Under the pieces are notes generated by a model. It did no database searches. It was not told the DNA's origin and worked only from the letters and a program-made list of their open reading frames with translations. From an uncultured Rikenellaceae bacterium (GTDB taxonomy: Bacteria > Bacteroidota > Bacteroidia > Bacteroidales > Rikenellaceae), in contig CALYBQ010000012.1 of the NCBI GenBank assembly GCA_944415565.1, positions 1-64,000 of the forward strand: a stretch of DNA of 64,000 nt. The letters run 5' to 3'. The number at the start of each line of letters is the position of its first letter. The stretch's first letter is position 1. Made by a program: the position numbers and the translations under genes. Shown here in pieces: positions 8,308-17,151 of this stretch.

Positions 8308-9371
8308 AAAAACCTACCCCATACCGATTGTCGGCCCCAATCGACATACTGATCTCGCCACGGTACAAATGGTTGCAGCACACGGCATACGTATTGACCT
8401 GTGTCATATACGTCATGTATTGCGTATCTCTATTCGATTCTTTCATTCCCGACCAAAACTCGCAGCAAATACTATTCTACGCTCTGCTAACCATCGACAT
8501 ATATCCCGCATACGTCAACCGATACTTTCTGATGCCGAGATTTCTGGACCGGCAAAAGTACGTATCCTACGCAGCAGCCTTGTGCGCCCTCATAATCTCC
8601 GTAGCACTGGCATTATACATCGTCAAAGGTGTTCTGGACAATCTGTACCAGTGCGGGCAATTCATCGGCATCATCCAATCCCTCAAGGTGATAATCCCGC
8701 TGTCGATAGCAGGGCCGATGGCATTCTCGTTCTTCAAACAATGGCGAACACGCGAATCGCAAATCAGCCAGATCATTCAATCGACCAAAAAGGAAGAGCT
8801 CGAATACCTGAAAAGCCAGATCAACCCGCACTTCATGTTCAACACGCTCAACAACATGACCGTACTCATCAGGACCGCTCCGGACGAGGCATCGCGAATG
8901 ATACTCCGACTCAAAGACATGCTTGACTACCAACTGTCGGACACGGCACGCACACAAGTCCCGTTGAAGGATGAAATACGCTTCCTGAACAACTATCTCG
9001 ACATGGAGGCATCGCGCCGAGACTCCTGCCGGTTCACAGTAAACACGGAAGGCGATACGGACGACGTACAAGTACCACCGCTAATATTCATTCCGTTCGT
9101 CGAGAACGCCGTAAAACATAATCCGGGGACAGGTTATACGCCATACATCGAATTGACATTCACCATATCCGGCGATGAGTTACTATTTTCATGCGTCAAC
9201 TCCAAACCGGCCGGCCGGCCAAAACGTCCGGCAGTAGGAGGTGTAGGACTTGCGAACATCGAACGACGTCTCACTCTACTGTATCAAGCACACTACGACC
9301 TCAAGCGAACAATCACAGACACGGAATACAAAGTAGAACTGAAGATACCATTAAACACACCTACAATATGA
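8304..9371 (+). CDS. LytS-type sensor histidine kinase
   Basis: A 355-aa protein starting at GTG in a GTGA overlap with the previous stop. Four membrane segments (about 25-145) precede a short coiled coil and the His_kinase domain. Catalytic features are intact: QINPHFMFN with H176, FVENAVKHN near 265, and GVGLANIERRL as the ATP-lid G-box. It should phosphorylate the LytTR regulator encoded next, whose ATG overlaps its stop (ATGA). The whole three-gene set is translationally coupled. The signal is unknown. Confidence 0.88.
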   Translation: MKKPTPYRLSAPIDILISPRYKWLQHTAYVLTCVIYVMYCVSLFDSFIPDQNSQQILFYALLTIDIYPAYVNRYFLMPRFLDRQKYVSYAAALCALIISVALALYIVKGVLDNLYQCGQFIGIIQSLKVIIPLSIAGPMAFSFFKQWRTRESQISQIIQSTKKEELEYLKSQINPHFMFNTLNNMTVLIRTAPDEASRMILRLKDMLDYQLSDTARTQVPLKDEIRFLNNYLDMEASRRDSCRFTVNTEGDTDDVQVPPLIFIPFVENAVKHNPGTGYTPYIELTFTISGDELLFSCVNSKPAGRPKRPAVGGVGLANIERRLTLLYQAHYDLKRTITDTEYKVELKIPLNTPTI

Positions 9372-10093
9372 ATTGCATAATAGTCGACGACGAACCGCTG
9401 GCACGGCAAGGAGTGAAATTTCTGCTGGACGACTACCCGGAATTGACCGTATCGGGCAGTTTCAACAGCGCCTTATCCGCATCGGAGTTCATGCGGAGCA
9501 ACAAAGTAGATCTCATATTCCTAGACATCAACATGCCCGAAGTGAACGGCATGGAGTTCGCCAAAACAATACCTCACGACACCCTCGTAATATTCGTAAC
9601 GGCGTTCTCTGAATATGCCGTAGACAGCTACGAAGTGGAAGCCGTCGATTACCTGTTGAAGCCGCTCGACAAGATCCGGTTCGAAAAAGCCGTAGCCAAA
9701 GCGGCGGCATACCACGCCTTGTTATCCAAACCGGACGGACAGGAGATAACCGACATCACGAACGAATACGTGTTCGTCAGGGCCGACAGACGCTTTACAA
9801 AGGTCTATTTCACCGGCATCAAATTCGTCGAGGCGCTGAAAGACTACATCATCATACATACCGATTCGCAGCGGTTAATAACGAGAATGAACCTTAAAGC
9901 CATACAGGAGCAGCTTCCGCAATCGGTCTTCGCCCGGGTCAGCAAATCATACATAGTGAATACGGAATACATCACAGCCATAGACAACAACAGCGTCTAC
10001 ATAGGGTCGCACGAGATATTGATAGGCAGCATATTCCGCGACAGCCTGTTCGAAAGATTCATCAATCGCAAAATACTTATGCCTAACAAATAG
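9368..10093 (+). CDS. LytTR-family response regulator
   Basis: A 241-aa protein. Residues 1-120 are a receiver domain with acidic residues D7/D8/E9, phosphoacceptor D53 (FLDINMP) and a conserved K in LLKPLD. Residues ~140-238 are a LytTR DNA-binding domain (YIIIHTDSQRLITRMNLKAI, FARVSKSYIVN). Such regulators bind paired direct repeats about 21 bp apart, and exactly such a pair lies just downstream at 10099-10127, before the next gene. The start at 9368 overlaps the kinase stop by 4 bases (ATGA). Confidence 0.93.
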   Translation: MNCIIVDDEPLARQGVKFLLDDYPELTVSGSFNSALSASEFMRSNKVDLIFLDINMPEVNGMEFAKTIPHDTLVIFVTAFSEYAVDSYEVEAVDYLLKPLDKIRFEKAVAKAAAYHALLSKPDGQEITDITNEYVFVRADRRFTKVYFTGIKFVEALKDYIIIHTDSQRLITRMNLKAIQEQLPQSVFARVSKSYIVNTEYITAIDNNSVYIGSHEILIGSIFRDSLFERFINRKILMPNK

Positions 10094-10098
10094 CCAAA

Positions 10099-10127
10099 TC
10101 GTATACGCATACTGCCGTTTCGTATAC
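10099..10127 (+). promoter_or_regulatory. Candidate LytTR operator: direct repeat TCGTATAC, 21-bp period
   Basis: TCGTATAC occurs at 10099-10106 and again at 10120-10127, 21 bp (two helical turns) apart. The second copy ends 28 bases before a possible -7 element (TATCTTAG, 10156-10163), which is where an activator would sit. The same 8-mer lies in the palindrome at 7176-7217, upstream of the kinase operon. Binding by the adjacent regulator is inferred. Confidence 0.5.
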
Positions 10128-10187
10128 AATTTGCACGACAGGTGTCAGGCACAGCTATCTTAGTCCCGACACCAAACATAAAAAGCC

Positions 10188-11444
10188 ATGAAATCGAAAA
10201 TCACCAACCGACAAGTTACATGGATCGCCATCCTCTCAGCCGGGCTGATAGCTATCGGGGCGGTCATCTACATTTACGGCAGCAAGTCCAACGCCGAGTC
10301 CTACATGCCTTTTCTCAAATACTCCAACTGGACGAAGATCAGAAACCAACTGAACAATCTGAACCTCGACTTCGAAAAGGTATCGAATCCATCGAAACTA
10401 CCTAACCAGTGGTTCCAGTGGGGGCATCCGTCATTCGTGCTGAGCACCGACTCACAGCAACGCCACAGCGGTAAATATTCAGTCAGGATCGAACCCGGAC
10501 CAGACGCCCAACCCGGCGAATTCGGTTGTGTCGCCCGGAGCATACCCGTATCTTTCCGAGGTAAAAACGTCACAGTCAAAGCATTCATAAAGGTGAAAAA
10601 CAACGATCAGCCGATAGGTCTGCTGGCACGCATAGACGCTAACGGCAAGACAACAGCGTTCGACAACATGATGCAGAAGGACATCAAAGGCACAGGTGAA
10701 TGGCAGGAATATTCAGTCACCATCCCGCTTCCAACAGAGAGCGAGACGATATACATAGGAGCCATTTTTAAAGGCGTCGGATGTCTCTGGGTAGACGACT
10801 TCCAAGTATTGATAGACGGCAAGGACATATCGCAGGTCAAAATAAAGAACCGTAATAAGACCCCAAAAAACGTTCGCCACGACAACGCAATGGTCAAACA
10901 AATCAAATCTTTAAGAAAAGCATTAAACGGACAAAAGCAGCCGACTGCCGACATATTAGGTTTCGAATCCCTCTCTACAGATAAAACACTGCCCGACAAC
11001 TGGTTCCTATGGACGACAAGCCAGAAGTACTCTGTTACCATAGACAACGAGGAAAAGCACTCGGGTAAATACTCCGTAAAGATAGAGTCGTACCACGATT
11101 CCAAACCGAATGTATTCGGCTGTATCGCCACAGGTATACCGGCCATGTATAAAGGTGATTCGATAACCGTCCGGGCCTTCATGAAAGCCAAAGACAACGA
11201 TATGCCGATAGGGCTCCTGCTACGCATAGACGGCAAGGACAAGGTCCTGCAATTCGACAACATGATAGGGAAAGATTTGAAAGGAACCGAAGAGTGGACG
11301 GAATACTCCGTTACTCTACCATTGCCGAAAAACGCAGAAGCAATCTACATCGGGGCTATACTCGTAGGCAAAGGACAATTATGGGCCGACGACTTCAGCC
11401 TATCTATTGACGGCAAAGACATATCCCAAGCTAAGACAAAATAA
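10188..11444 (+). CDS. Membrane-anchored protein with two tandem jelly-roll-like domains
   Basis: A 418-aa protein. Residues ~11-30 are a single hydrophobic segment (uncleaved anchor or signal). Two homologous domains follow, at ~58-215 and ~262-418. Both share (in order) a W-F-x-W segment, HSGKYSV, an FGC(I/V)A segment, P-I-G-L-L-x-R-I-D, FDNM, an E-W-x-EYSVT-x-PLP stretch, IYIGA and IDGKDISQ. From memory, the same domain occurs at the N-terminus of some Bacteroidota S41 peptidases; here it stands without an enzyme. No catalytic residues are recognised. Two Cys, one per repeat, are conserved in the FGC segment. Its position behind a LytTR gene and candidate operator suggests it is that system's output. 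Confidence 0.8.
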   Translation: MKSKITNRQVTWIAILSAGLIAIGAVIYIYGSKSNAESYMPFLKYSNWTKIRNQLNNLNLDFEKVSNPSKLPNQWFQWGHPSFVLSTDSQQRHSGKYSVRIEPGPDAQPGEFGCVARSIPVSFRGKNVTVKAFIKVKNNDQPIGLLARIDANGKTTAFDNMMQKDIKGTGEWQEYSVTIPLPTESETIYIGAIFKGVGCLWVDDFQVLIDGKDISQVKIKNRNKTPKNVRHDNAMVKQIKSLRKALNGQKQPTADILGFESLSTDKTLPDNWFLWTTSQKYSVTIDNEEKHSGKYSVKIESYHDSKPNVFGCIATGIPAMYKGDSITVRAFMKAKDNDMPIGLLLRIDGKDKVLQFDNMIGKDLKGTEEWTEYSVTLPLPKNAEAIYIGAILVGKGQLWADDFSLSIDGKDISQAKTK

Positions 11445-11460
11445 TTGAAGAACCGTCCGG

Positions 11461-11490
11461 AATCGGGGGCTTGCGAGTCCCCGATTTTTT
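11461..11490 (+). terminator. Intrinsic terminator after the tandem-domain gene
   Basis: AATCGGGG (11461-11468) pairs with CCCCGATT (11479-11486) across a 10-base loop, followed by TTTTTT. It lies 16 bases after the stop codon. Confidence 0.85.
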
Positions 11491-11705
11491 CATTTTATGA
11501 GCATCACCCACAAGTATGTCGCACAAAAAATATCATGCCGGACAACCGACACAAAGGCGTCTTGCAACGGAAGCAATACGACACCGCACGCCCGATAATG
11601 CCCCTTACGTCCGTGCCTTTTTCAAGAGATACGGACGACAGGCAGCACGTCGGCAATAAAACGCAGAAATCGGGGGCGCAAGCTATCCCCTCGGAATAAT
11701 TTGAT
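11491..11705. other. Non-coding spacer before ychF
   Basis: No credible gene is seen. Near 11668-11690 a stretch (AATCGGGGGCGCAAG...CCCC) looks like a partial inverted copy of the preceding terminator. Otherwise nothing recognisable. Confidence 0.4.
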
Positions 11706-11713
11706 TATCTTTG
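11706..11713 (+). promoter_or_regulatory. -7 promoter element of ychF
   Basis: TATCTTTG, 27 bases before the ATG at 11741. No clear -33 element is seen. Confidence 0.6.
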
Positions 11714-11740
11714 TGGCTCAAAACCGATAAGCACAAAGAT

Positions 11741-12841
11741 ATGGCTCTACAATGCGGCATAGTAGGACTTCCCAACGTGGGGAAATCGACACTCTTCAAC
11801 TGTCTTTCGAGCGCAAGGGCGCAGGCGGCCAACTTCCCGTTCTGCACGATAGAACCCAACGTGGGCGTGATAACAGTCCCGGACGAAAGGCTTATAACTC
11901 TCGCAAAAATAGATAACCCGAAAAAGGTCATCCCGACAACCATCGAGATAGTGGACATCGCGGGACTCGTAAAAGGTGCGTCCAAAGGCGAAGGACTGGG
12001 CAACAAATTCCTCGGCAACATCCGCAATACCGATGCCATCATACACGTTCTCAGATGCTTCGACAACGACAACGTGACGCATGTTGACGGAAGCGTAAAC
12101 CCGGTACGCGACAAGGACATCATCGACACCGAGCTCCAGATGAAGGACCTCGAGACCGTCGAAAGCCGTATCGGCAAGGTCGATAAGCAGGCCAAAGCTG
12201 GTGACAAGACAGCAAAACGTCTGTACGATATACTCGTCCAATACAAGGAGGTCCTCGAACAAGGTAAATCTGCCCGCACCGTTGTACTCGAAAACAAGGA
12301 AGACCGCAAACTGGCCGACGAACTCACTCTGCTGACAGACAAACCTGTACTCTACGTGTGCAATGTAGACGAAGCGAGCGCCGCAACAGGCAACAAATAT
12401 ACGGAAGCGGTCAAAGCAGCCATCGCCGACGAACAGGCCGAAATGCTCATCGTAGCCGCTGCCATCGAGGCCGACATAGCCGAACTGGAAACCGACGAGG
12501 AACGCCAGATGTTTCTCGAAGAGGCTGGGCTCACGGAGAGCGGCGTAGGACGCCTCATAAAGGCCGCATACAAGTTGCTGGACCTTCAGACCTATTTCAC
12601 GACAGGCCCGGACGAGACACGCGCATGGACATTCACTCGCGGCACTAAGGCCCCTCAGGCTGCCGGCATCATTCACAGCGATTTCGAACGCGGTTTCATA
12701 CGCGCCGAGGTGATAAAATACGACGACTACGTGGCGCTCGGGTCCGAAAAAGCGTGCCGGGAAGTAGGCAAAATCGCCATCGAAGGCAAGGAATACATCG
12801 TACAGGACGGCGACATCATGCACTTCCTGTTCAATGTATAA
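11741..12841 (+). CDS. ychF: Redox-regulated ATPase YchF (Obg family)
   Basis: A 366-aa P-loop protein. GLPNVGKSTLFN is the Walker A motif, DIAGLVKGASKGEGLGN covers G3 and the Obg-type glycine-rich segment, and NVDE stands where GTPases have NKxD, as in YchF proteins that prefer ATP. A C-terminal TGS domain follows (FTRGTKAPQAAGIIHSDFE). YchF binds ribosomes and is linked to oxidative stress responses. The start at 11741 follows the promoter box and gives the conserved N-terminus MALQCGIVGLPN. Its end overlaps the next GNAT gene by 8 bases. Confidence 0.95.
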   Translation: MALQCGIVGLPNVGKSTLFNCLSSARAQAANFPFCTIEPNVGVITVPDERLITLAKIDNPKKVIPTTIEIVDIAGLVKGASKGEGLGNKFLGNIRNTDAIIHVLRCFDNDNVTHVDGSVNPVRDKDIIDTELQMKDLETVESRIGKVDKQAKAGDKTAKRLYDILVQYKEVLEQGKSARTVVLENKEDRKLADELTLLTDKPVLYVCNVDEASAATGNKYTEAVKAAIADEQAEMLIVAAAIEADIAELETDEERQMFLEEAGLTESGVGRLIKAAYKLLDLQTYFTTGPDETRAWTFTRGTKAPQAAGIIHSDFERGFIRAEVIKYDDYVALGSEKACREVGKIAIEGKEYIVQDGDIMHFLFNV

Positions 12842-13286
12842 GATCAGGGAAGCGACGGACAGCGACCACACGGAGATACTCAGAGTATGGGAAGAGGCCG
12901 TCCGCGACACGCACGGATTTCTGAACGATGGTGAAATAGAGTTCTACAAGAAGCTCATACCGGTCTATCTCAAAGAGGTCGAATTGCGGGTGTCGGAACA
13001 GGACGGACGCATCAACGGATTCTCGGGTATAAGCGGGATGAAACTGGAGATGCTTTTCGTTGCACAACGGGGAGAGGGCATCGGATCTCAGTTATTGGCC
13101 AATGCCATAACGAGGGGCGTTAACGCGGTGGATGTGAACGAAGAGAACACGCAAGCCGCAGGATTCTACCTTGCCAAAGGCTTCAGGCAGAGCGGACGAT
13201 CCGAGACGGACGGTGAAGGCAGGCCACACCCGATACTTCACCTAACACTCGCACGGGAAACCGACGTACCCGGGCAACGACAATAA
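12834..13286 (+). CDS. GNAT family N-acetyltransferase (YjaB-like)
   Basis: A 150-aa acetyltransferase. It begins IREATDSDHTEILRVWEEAV, typical of the YjaB type, and has the acetyl-CoA loop QRGEGIGSQLL near residue 85, followed by VDVNEENTQAAGFYLAKGF. The ATG lies within the end of ychF, so translation is probably coupled. The acceptor is unknown; E. coli YjaB is itself poorly characterised. It is in one run with ychF, a YhcH gene and gltX. Confidence 0.8.
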   Translation: MYKIREATDSDHTEILRVWEEAVRDTHGFLNDGEIEFYKKLIPVYLKEVELRVSEQDGRINGFSGISGMKLEMLFVAQRGEGIGSQLLANAITRGVNAVDVNEENTQAAGFYLAKGFRQSGRSETDGEGRPHPILHLTLARETDVPGQRQ

Positions 13287-13316
13287 ACACAAGACAACAC
13301 ACTAAAATTTTAAGAT

Positions 13317-13775
13317 ATGATACTCGATCAGCTTAAAAACCTTAAATCGTATGCGGCCCTGAACCCGAGGATCGGGCAGGTCGTTTCGTTCCTCGAAAAT
13401 ACCGACCTCGCCGGATTGGCCGACGGACGATATGAAATAGACGGCAAAGACGTATACGTCACAGTCGGGACATACCCGCTCAAGAATCCGGCCGATGCAG
13501 CCCTCGAAGCTCACGACAACTACATAGACATACAGGCCGTGATAGACGGATCGGAAGGTTTCGGATGGAGATGGCGCGAACACTGCACGCAGCCACGCGG
13601 CGAGATGAATACCGTGAAAGACATCATCTTCTACGAAGACCGCCCTTCGGCTACCGTTACGGCAAACAGCGGAGAATTCGTCATCTTCTTCACCGACGAC
13701 GCCCATGCACCGCTCACCGACACCGGCTCCGACCGCAAAGACGTACGCAAATGCGTGTTTAAAGTAAAAAAATAG
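13317..13775 (+). CDS. YhcH/YjgK/YiaL family protein (DUF386)
   Basis: A 152-aa single-domain beta-barrel protein. Family features include the ending [13 protein letters not shown], the segment [16 protein letters not shown] (H in a cupin-like metal site) and [12 protein letters not shown]. Members are linked to sugar metabolism, for example sialic acid or beta-galactosidase-associated anomer handling, but no sugar genes are adjacent here. It lies 5 bases before gltX. Family call secure, role unknown. Confidence 0.85.
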   Translation: MILDQLKNLKSYAALNPRIGQVVSFLENTDLAGLADGRYEIDGKDVYVTVGTYPLKNPADAALEAHDNYIDIQAVIDGSEGFGWRWREHCTQPRGEMNTVKDIIFYEDRPSATVTANSGEFVIFFTDDAHAPLTDTGSDRKDVRKCVFKVKK

Positions 13776-13780
13776 CAGTC

Positions 13781-15304
13781 ATGGGTAAAGTCAGAGTACG
13801 TTTCGCGCCGAGCCCCACAGGGCCATTGCACATAGGCGGTGTCCGCACGGCGCTCTACAACTATCTGTTCGCAAGACAGGCAGGAGGCGATTTCATCCTT
13901 CGCATAGAAGATACCGACTCTCAACGTTTCGTTCCGGGAGCAGAGGAGTACATACTCGAATCGCTGAAATGGTGCGGGATAGAAGTTGACGAAGGTGTCG
14001 GCAAAGGAGGCCCACATGCTCCCTACCGCCAGAGCGAGCGCAAAGACATATACCTGCGCTATGCACTCCAACTGGTGGAATCGGGCAATGCATATTACGC
14101 GTTCGATTCGGCCGAGTCGCTCAACGAACTGCGTGCCGCCGCCGAAAAGGCCGGAGCGCCATTCGCATATAACTACAAAGTGCGCGGGGAGCTGGAGACA
14201 TCGCTCAGATTGTCCGACGAGGAGGTCAAAGCACGCATCGAGCGCGGCGACCAATGGGTTATAAGGTTCAAAATGCCCGAGAACGAGGACGTAGCGATGG
14301 ACGACCTCATACGCGGCCACGTAACGGTGAACACCTCTACCCTCGACGACAAGGTACTGTACAAATCCGCCGACGAGCTCCCGACATACCATCTCGCCAA
14401 TATCGTTGACGACCACTTGATGGAAATATCGCACGTAATCCGCGGCGAGGAGTGGCTTCCGTCGCTACCGCTCCACTACCTGCTTTACATGGCGTTCGGA
14501 TGGACGGATACGCAGCCGCAATTCGCACATCTGCCGTTGCTGCTCAAACCAACCGGCCAAGGCAAACTCAGTAAGCGCGACGGCGACAAGATGGGCTTCC
14601 CCGTGTTCCCGCTCGAATGGCACGGTAAAGACGGAGAGGTATCGCGCGGATACCGCGAAGACGGCTATTTCCCCGAAGCATTCGTCAACATGCTCGCACT
14701 CCTCGGGTGGAATCCCGGAACGACACAGGAGATATTCTCCATGAGCGAACTCATAGAGGCATTCTCCCTCGAACGTGTAGGAAAATCGGGAGCTCGTTTC
14801 AGCCCCGACAAGGCACAGTGGTTCAACGCCCAGTACATGCACACACGCAACGACGAGGAACTCGGCCGCGCATTCCTGCCGATACTCGAAAGCCACGGCA
14901 TCGCCGCCGACCTCGCAACGGCATCGAAAGCCGCATCGCTGATGAAGTCGCGGGCGACATTCGTCAACGACCTATGGGAACTGACCGAGTTTCTGTTCGT
15001 AGCGCCCACAGAATACGACGAAAAAGCCATCGCCAAATACTGGAAAAACGAGAACCCAGCACGGGTAGCTGAGATACGTGACATGCTCGCCGCTACAGAC
15101 GATTTTTCGGCCGAGAACCTCAAAGAGCGCCTGCACGAACTCATCGCAGGTAACGAATGGCCTATGGGACAGGCGATGAACTCGTTCCGCCTGACAGTAG
15201 TCGGAGCCTGCAAAGGTCCGGACATGGGCGACGTCTGCGGATTCATCGGCAAAGAAGAGACTATCGCACGTATCGACAGGGCATTGGACGCGCTGGGACG
15301 CTAA
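13781..15304 (+). CDS. gltX: Glutamyl-tRNA synthetase
   Basis: A 507-aa class I synthetase. The HIGH signature appears as [16 protein letters not shown] and the KMSKS signature as [12 protein letters not shown]. It charges tRNA-Glu with glutamate in the cytoplasm. The C-terminal anticodon-binding region covers about residues 330-507. Length fits the longer Bacteroidota form. It ends the ychF-GNAT-YhcH-gltX run and is followed by a strong hairpin. Confidence 0.97.
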   Translation: MGKVRVRFAPSPTGPLHIGGVRTALYNYLFARQAGGDFILRIEDTDSQRFVPGAEEYILESLKWCGIEVDEGVGKGGPHAPYRQSERKDIYLRYALQLVESGNAYYAFDSAESLNELRAAAEKAGAPFAYNYKVRGELETSLRLSDEEVKARIERGDQWVIRFKMPENEDVAMDDLIRGHVTVNTSTLDDKVLYKSADELPTYHLANIVDDHLMEISHVIRGEEWLPSLPLHYLLYMAFGWTDTQPQFAHLPLLLKPTGQGKLSKRDGDKMGFPVFPLEWHGKDGEVSRGYREDGYFPEAFVNMLALLGWNPGTTQEIFSMSELIEAFSLERVGKSGARFSPDKAQWFNAQYMHTRNDEELGRAFLPILESHGIAADLATASKAASLMKSRATFVNDLWELTEFLFVAPTEYDEKAIAKYWKNENPARVAEIRDMLAATDDFSAENLKERLHELIAGNEWPMGQAMNSFRLTVVGACKGPDMGDVCGFIGKEETIARIDRALDALGR

Positions 15305-15380
15305 CGATGCGACATAGACTGCAACACCATGTATTCCAACTGAATACAAATTACAACATAAGCCGCCATAAGGCTCAACA

Positions 15381-15416
15381 CAGAAAAAGGCATTCCAAAT
15401 GGAATGCCTTTTTCTG
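15381..15416. terminator. Bidirectional terminator between gltX and the DUF5362-like gene
   Basis: A perfect 16-bp stem (15381-15396 with 15401-15416) and a 4-base loop, with A and T runs on the two sides, so it can work for both convergent genes. Confidence 0.9.
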
Positions 15417-15433
15417 TTTCGCTACATACTCTC

Positions 15434-15919
15434 TTACAAAGCGATAATGACAGAGATCGGAATCCACATGAATGTCAAAACCAGAATAGCGATGGTAAGG
15501 ATTCCCGTAATCTTAAAATACTTGTTCAGTGCGAATATGCCCTGCGTCAGCAAATCGGTATCTTTCATCAGCACCGCCCTTTTGGAGGCGGAAGCAAACT
15601 TGTACAAGTAGTAAGCCACGACGAAACCGATGCCTCCCATTACGAGATAAAATATCGACATGAAGACCAACATGCCGCCTGTCAACGCCCCCATAGATGC
15701 CGTCTTAAATCCCGACGCCATCATTCCCGCCGGCATCACAAAAGATAGTACCAACAGAATAATCCCGAACAATATGAGCAGTCCGCAGCAAATAAAATTC
15801 ACGACCGCTAAAAACTGAGCCCACCCCGTACTCGACTTGAGGAATCCGAGAGCCTCGTCCGTAATCGCAGGCTGCCTCTCCACTACGATCTTTTCCTGTA
15901 CAATTTCTTCCATAATCAT
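15434..15919 (-). CDS. Small integral membrane protein, DUF5362-like
   Basis: A 161-aa protein with about four membrane segments (roughly 35-60, 75-105 and 130-160) and a cytoplasmic N-terminus of ~25 residues ending in EALGFLKSSTGW. The pattern, with a soluble stretch LTQGIFALNKYFKITGI before the last helix, resembles DUF5362; I could not compare it to a model. Role unknown. It is convergent with gltX. Confidence 0.65.
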   Translation of the reverse strand: MIMEEIVQEKIVVERQPAITDEALGFLKSSTGWAQFLAVVNFICCGLLILFGIILLVLSFVMPAGMMASGFKTASMGALTGGMLVFMSIFYLVMGGIGFVVAYYLYKFASASKRAVLMKDTDLLTQGIFALNKYFKITGILTIAILVLTFMWIPISVIIAL

Positions 15920-16252
15920 TAAGTTTTTTTTAAGTTATCAAATAGCTCCACCCCTATTCCGGCGAATTGCACAACCCGGCAAATCATAACGCGGCACTAC
16001 CCGCCCACCTTGCCTGAACCATACCTTATCCCTACCGAAACATACTCCGGAGCTTAATCTCGAAAGTTTACTGACCGATACGAGCAAATGCTCCGGTCCG
16101 TCAACCTCTTCCCATAAAAATAAGCATTTTTTGACGAATTGCAATACCCTACTCCTTTTCAGAACAAAAACGACGCTTCGCGCATCTGCTTCGCATACCA
16201 TACTGACAGGCTGACTCAGAAAGAATATATATAAAAACATATGTTTTTTATA
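15920..16252. other. Long intergenic region, about 330 bases
   Basis: It holds the start regions of two divergent genes. An AT-rich imperfect inverted repeat at 16224-16256 lies just before the -7 box of the glycosyltransferase gene. A minus-strand frame (15938-16306) is open but overlaps the + gene and has unusual composition, so I do not call it. Confidence 0.4.
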
Positions 16253-16260
16253 TATATTTG
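16253..16260 (+). promoter_or_regulatory. -7 promoter element of the glycosyltransferase gene
   Basis: TATATTTG, 28 bases before the ATG at 16289. An AT-rich inverted repeat centred near 16240 overlaps the -33 region. Confidence 0.6.
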
Positions 16261-16288
16261 CACGCACCACGCGTAAGAGATAAGCCAT

Positions 16289-17143
16289 ATGATCCTTTTC
16301 AAACATTTCCTCATAACCCTATTCAATGTCCGGCTGTGGGACGTCAACAAAAAGAACAACCCTACACGTACCGACGAATGGATGGAAGACCGTTTCGATA
16401 TGTTCGAGAAATTTTGCCTTCCGTCGGTAGCGGCCCAGAGCAACAGAAATTTCATCTGGATATGTCTCTTCGATTCGGAAACCCCACAGAAATACATCGA
16501 CCGAATCAACAGTTTCAGAGAACGCGTCCCGATGCTTACTCCATGTCTCACAGACATCGTAGGCCGCGACGCACTCGTACCAGCCATAAACAAAATCATA
16601 TCCGGCTACGTCTCGCCCGACGACCGGTACGTGGTAACGACTAACCTTGACAACGACGACGCCATACGGTATGATATGATCGAGCGGCTGCAATCGCTGA
16701 TCGGCGAAGATTCGGCAAACAAAATTTACAGCCTCAATCTCGGGTATCAATACTTCGCCAGCATGAAATTGGCCATCAAGATGAAATATCCGCACAATCA
16801 TTTCTTAACTCTCGTCGAACCCGCCGGGCAGGAATACAAAACGATATTGGGCTTCTCACACGTAAAGGCCCGCAAACTCTACACTCCGGTCGACATCATG
16901 GAGACGCCGTATTGGATAGAATTCGTTCACGGGAACAACGTCAACAACGACATACGCATCACTTCGCGCATCAAATACTACCCTATTTTCCGAAGCGTTG
17001 ACTTCGGCGGCTTCGGACTTAACATATCGCTTACCGGGCGGCGCAACACGTTCAATTCGCTCGTCAGGTTCCCGGCGAGATGGCTGTGCCGGCTTTTTAA
17101 CCGTATAAACAGAAAAATACGTAAATTAGCGCAGAAATCTTAG
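16289..17143 (+). CDS. Putative rhamnosyltransferase-like glycosyltransferase
   Basis: A 284-aa protein of the Rhamno_transf (PF11316) type, recognised from WMEDRFDMFEKFCLPSVAAQ, then WICLFDSETP and the NLDNDDAIRYDM acid cluster near residue 125, the probable metal and nucleotide-sugar site. It should move a sugar to a surface glycan. A basic C-terminus (RRLFNRINRKIRK-like) suggests membrane contact. It is 8 bases upstream of an AraC gene, so they may be co-transcribed. The donor sugar is not proven. Confidence 0.75.
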   Translation: MILFKHFLITLFNVRLWDVNKKNNPTRTDEWMEDRFDMFEKFCLPSVAAQSNRNFIWICLFDSETPQKYIDRINSFRERVPMLTPCLTDIVGRDALVPAINKIISGYVSPDDRYVVTTNLDNDDAIRYDMIERLQSLIGEDSANKIYSLNLGYQYFASMKLAIKMKYPHNHFLTLVEPAGQEYKTILGFSHVKARKLYTPVDIMETPYWIEFVHGNNVNNDIRITSRIKYYPIFRSVDFGGFGLNISLTGRRNTFNSLVRFPARWLCRLFNRINRKIRKLAQKS

Positions 17144-17151
17144 CGAATTAA

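Noticed and set aside
11668-11690. Second terminator before ychF
   Set aside because: A partial inverted copy of the 11461 hairpin, but the stem is broken and no T run follows.
11445-11699. 84-codon + frame after the tandem-domain gene
   Set aside because: It starts at the previous stop and spans an intrinsic terminator.
11747-12910. 387-codon open frame antisense to ychF
   Set aside because: It mirrors the codon bias of ychF and has no promoter, family or start context.
15938-16306. 122-codon minus-strand frame
   Set aside because: It overlaps the start of the glycosyltransferase gene and its promoter and has no recognisable features.
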